Assembly: GCF_009296315.1 (NCBI RefSeq)
Contig: NZ_WHLY01000002.1
Location: 2,046,001-2,110,000 of the forward strand
DNA from: Salmonirosea aquatica
GTDB taxonomy: Bacteria > Bacteroidota > Bacteroidia > Cytophagales > Spirosomataceae
DNA length: 64,000 nucleotides
Direction: 5' to 3'
Shown here: one piece after another, positions 63,211 to 64,000 of the stretch
Layout: every line of letters begins with the position of its first letter
Numbering within the stretch: position 1 is the first letter of the stretch
Made by a program: the position numbers and the translations under genes
Notes under the pieces: model-generated
What the model was told of the DNA's origin: nothing
Databases searched by the model: none
What the model saw: only the letters and a program-made list of their open reading frames with translations

Positions 63211-64000
63211 ATGCTTTACTATTTGTTCGAATATCTTGACAAGCAATTTGATTTTCCCGGTGCCGGTGTATTCCAGTACCTGTCTTTTCGGGCCCTCAGC
63301 TGCACCATTTTGTCCCTTGTGATTGCTGCGGTATATGGCCGAAAAATCATCGATTTGCTTCGTTATAAACAGGTAGGCGAGAGCATCCGGGATCTGGGTC
63401 TGGAAGGCCAGATGGAAAAGGCGGGTACCCCTACTATGGGCGGCTTCATTATCATCGCCTCGCTGCTCATTCCGGTACTGCTTTTCGCCAATCTGACCAA
63501 TGTGTACATCGTGCTGCTCATCATTACGGTAATCTGGACGGGGATGATCGGCTTTGTGGATGATTACATCAAGAAATTCAAAAAGAACAAGGAGGGTCTG
63601 CACGGTCGGTTCAAGGTGATCGGGCAGGTAGGTCTGGGTCTGATCGTGGGATTGACCCTTTCGTTCAACCAGCACGTTAAAATCCGGATTTACGATCAAC
63701 CCCTCCTGAGCTCCACCCTCGGCGAGGTGCAGCGCTACCGCGATTTTATCAATCCCACCATCACCACGGTACCTTTCCTGAAAAACAATGAGTTCGATTA
63801 CAGCGCGTTGTTGTTTGGCTGGTTACCCGAGGAGTATACCTGGATTGTGTATACGCTGCTCGCTATTTTTATCATCACGGCCGTATCCAATGGCGCCAAT
63901 ATCACCGACGGAATCGATGGCCTCGCCGCGGGTACCTCGGGGATCATCGCCCTCACGCTGGGGGTTTTGGCCTACCTGTCGGGTAACGTCAAGTTCGCGC
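63211..64000 (+). CDS. mraY: Phospho-MurNAc-pentapeptide transferase MraY (3' truncated by window edge)
   Basis: 263 complete codons are visible from ATG 63211 and the gene runs past the end. [12 protein letters not shown] at the start, then multiple membrane helices, [11 protein letters not shown] (the PTMGG signature), the catalytic Asp pair in [13 protein letters not shown], and [15 protein letters not shown] (Mg/nucleotide site). Transfers phospho-MurNAc-pentapeptide to undecaprenyl phosphate, forming lipid I. Next gene after murE in the dcw order, 94 bp downstream. Confidence 0.95.
   Translation, partial: MLYYLFEYLDKQFDFPGAGVFQYLSFRALSCTILSLVIAAVYGRKIIDLLRYKQVGESIRDLGLEGQMEKAGTPTMGGFIIIASLLIPVLLFANLTNVYIVLLIITVIWTGMIGFVDDYIKKFKKNKEGLHGRFKVIGQVGLGLIVGLTLSFNQHVKIRIYDQPLLSSTLGEVQRYRDFINPTITTVPFLKNNEFDYSALLFGWLPEEYTWIVYTLLAIFIITAVSNGANITDGIDGLAAGTSGIIALTLGVLAYLSGNVKFA

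Overview
The window looks like a chromosomal segment of a Bacteroidota bacterium, most likely order Cytophagales (Spirosomaceae/Cytophagaceae-like). Evidence for this: two secreted giants with type IX secretion (T9SS) C-terminal sorting domains, the TPR/DUF4292/degenerate-M23 gene trio, TAnnTTTG-type promoters, weak Shine-Dalgarno sequences, and a dcw cluster that runs rsmH-ftsL-ftsI-murE-mraY. Genus cannot be fixed from sequence alone. The DNA is moderately GC-rich, with several clearly AT-richer patches (about 18.3-21.6 kb, 43.8-45.1 kb and 53.0-55.1 kb). The palindrome GGTACC is strikingly abundant (24 copies counted by eye in the first 10 kb, about 3 expected).

Layout. 0-7.2 kb: the 3' part of a GH3/beta-lactamase fusion and a 1668-aa surface adhesin with 15 Ig-like repeats. 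7.2-12.3 kb: tadA, sodA, tRNA-His, a CruF-like carotenoid gene, a CarH-type B12 photoreceptor regulator, a D-2-hydroxyacid dehydrogenase and a YheT hydrolase. 12.6-18.2 kb: envelope trio (TPR, DUF4292 lipoprotein, EnvC-like protein), an O-methyltransferase and panB. 18.3-21.6 kb: a patch of orphan exported proteins. 21.7-29.2 kb: RluA-type synthase, small membrane proteins (one, 54 aa, on the minus strand), mutL, two rhomboids (the second frameshifted) and dxs. 29.3-34.0 kb: a TPR-TM-HTH regulator and a beta-helix T9SS cargo protein. 34.1-38.5 kb: MetE-like protein, ABM protein, exported protein, LytTR regulator and a Tat-exported Gfo/Idh oxidoreductase.

38.7-42.4 kb: an acyl-CoA dehydrogenase, PIG-L deacetylase, NodS-like methyltransferase and GT2 module, the best candidate for an undescribed glycan or glycolipid pathway. 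42.5-47.1 kb (minus): frameshifted Xaa-Pro aminopeptidase, orphan MNT nucleotidyltransferase, amber-interrupted DUF4145 gene and sialate O-acetylesterase. 47.2-53 kb: mpl, LOG-family hydrolase, OmpA-family protein and M3 oligopeptidase. 53.0-55.1 kb: a compact restriction-modification pair (5mC methylase plus BsuBI/PstI-type nuclease). 55.1-57.8 kb (minus): MFS transporter and a TlpA-like lipoprotein. 57.9-64 kb: start of the dcw division and wall cluster, cut inside mraY.

The most unusual non-coding signal is a class of intergenic, exactly phased, degenerate short-period arrays arranged as facing inverted pairs: period 8 (AGTACNNN-like) at 48.65-48.83 kb and 56.40-56.59 kb, and period 7 (GGATNNN-like) at 26.03-26.16 kb. 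Several genes work together on the envelope: MurE and Mpl (meso-DAP peptidoglycan), EnvC-like protein, FtsI/FtsL/MraY, T9SS cargo and OmpA. Two frameshifts at poly-C/G tracts and one nonsense codon show that either the assembly has homopolymer errors or these genes are decaying.
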